Source: an uncultured Desulfotignum sp.
GTDB taxonomy: Bacteria; Desulfobacterota; Desulfobacteria; Desulfobacterales; Desulfobacteraceae
Length of the DNA: 5,535 bases
Assembly (NCBI GenBank): GCA_937951975.1
Contig: CALGAJ010000318.1
Span: 1 to 5,535 of the forward strand
Reading direction: 5' to 3'
Positions 5,514 to 5,535 of the stretch are shown here, piece by piece; position 1 is the first letter of the stretch; each line of letters opens with the position of its first letter. The position numbers were made by a program, and so were the translations under genes. Below the pieces are notes generated by a model, which saw nothing but the letters and a program-made list of their open reading frames with translations, did not search any database and was not told the DNA's origin.

Positions 5514-5535
5514 TGTGTTTTAATTTTTTTTACAA

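Noticed and set aside
5514..5535. T-rich tail after the synthetase as a terminator
   Set aside because: No stem precedes the T run within the visible sequence.

Overview
The window looks like a chromosomal segment of a GC-rich anaerobic bacterium. I would guess a sulfate reducer of the Desulfobacterales type, from the style of the acyl-CoA synthetase and of the PAS/HisKA_3 kinase with its NarL-type regulator. This is an impression from protein sequence and codon use, not a proven assignment. An AT-richer foreign segment, an IS91-family insertion element, sits in the left third.

Layout: (1) 1-241, minus strand: the 5' part of an unrecognised gene that runs off the left edge. Its protein-like stretches lie in two different frames, so it may be a damaged remnant. 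(2) About 245-1940: an IS91-like element with one transposase gene (382-1737), an AT-rich left flank with a small dyad and a promoter candidate, and a right flank with short direct repeats and a perfect 44-bp palindrome (1895-1938). The exact ends cannot be set from one copy. (3) 1941-3056: a PAS-HisKA_3-HATPase_c sensor kinase. Its protein-like reading continues upstream of its first ATG (2058) almost to the palindrome, with no ATG, GTG or TTG in frame. The simplest reading is that the insertion removed or separated the native 5' end. (4) 3040-3705: a complete NarL/FixJ-type response regulator, overlapping the kinase by 17 bp and preceded by a strong ribosome binding site. (5) 3706-3902: an intergenic gap with a 10-bp perfect inverted repeat ending at the next ribosome binding site. 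(6) 3903-5513: a complete acyl-CoA synthetase (AMP-forming).

The kinase and regulator form a two-component pair that would control transcription by His-Asp phosphorelay. The synthetase activates a carboxylic acid to its CoA thioester, probably for beta-oxidation or a related route. That the pair controls the synthetase is only suggested by adjacency. If the kinase has lost its N-terminal input region, the pathway may be uncoupled from its signal, or run from a promoter at the edge of the element. I see no CRISPR array, tRNA, rRNA or recognisable riboswitch. I do not see a convincing new biological system; the most unusual items are the palindrome and the decapitated kinase beside the element.
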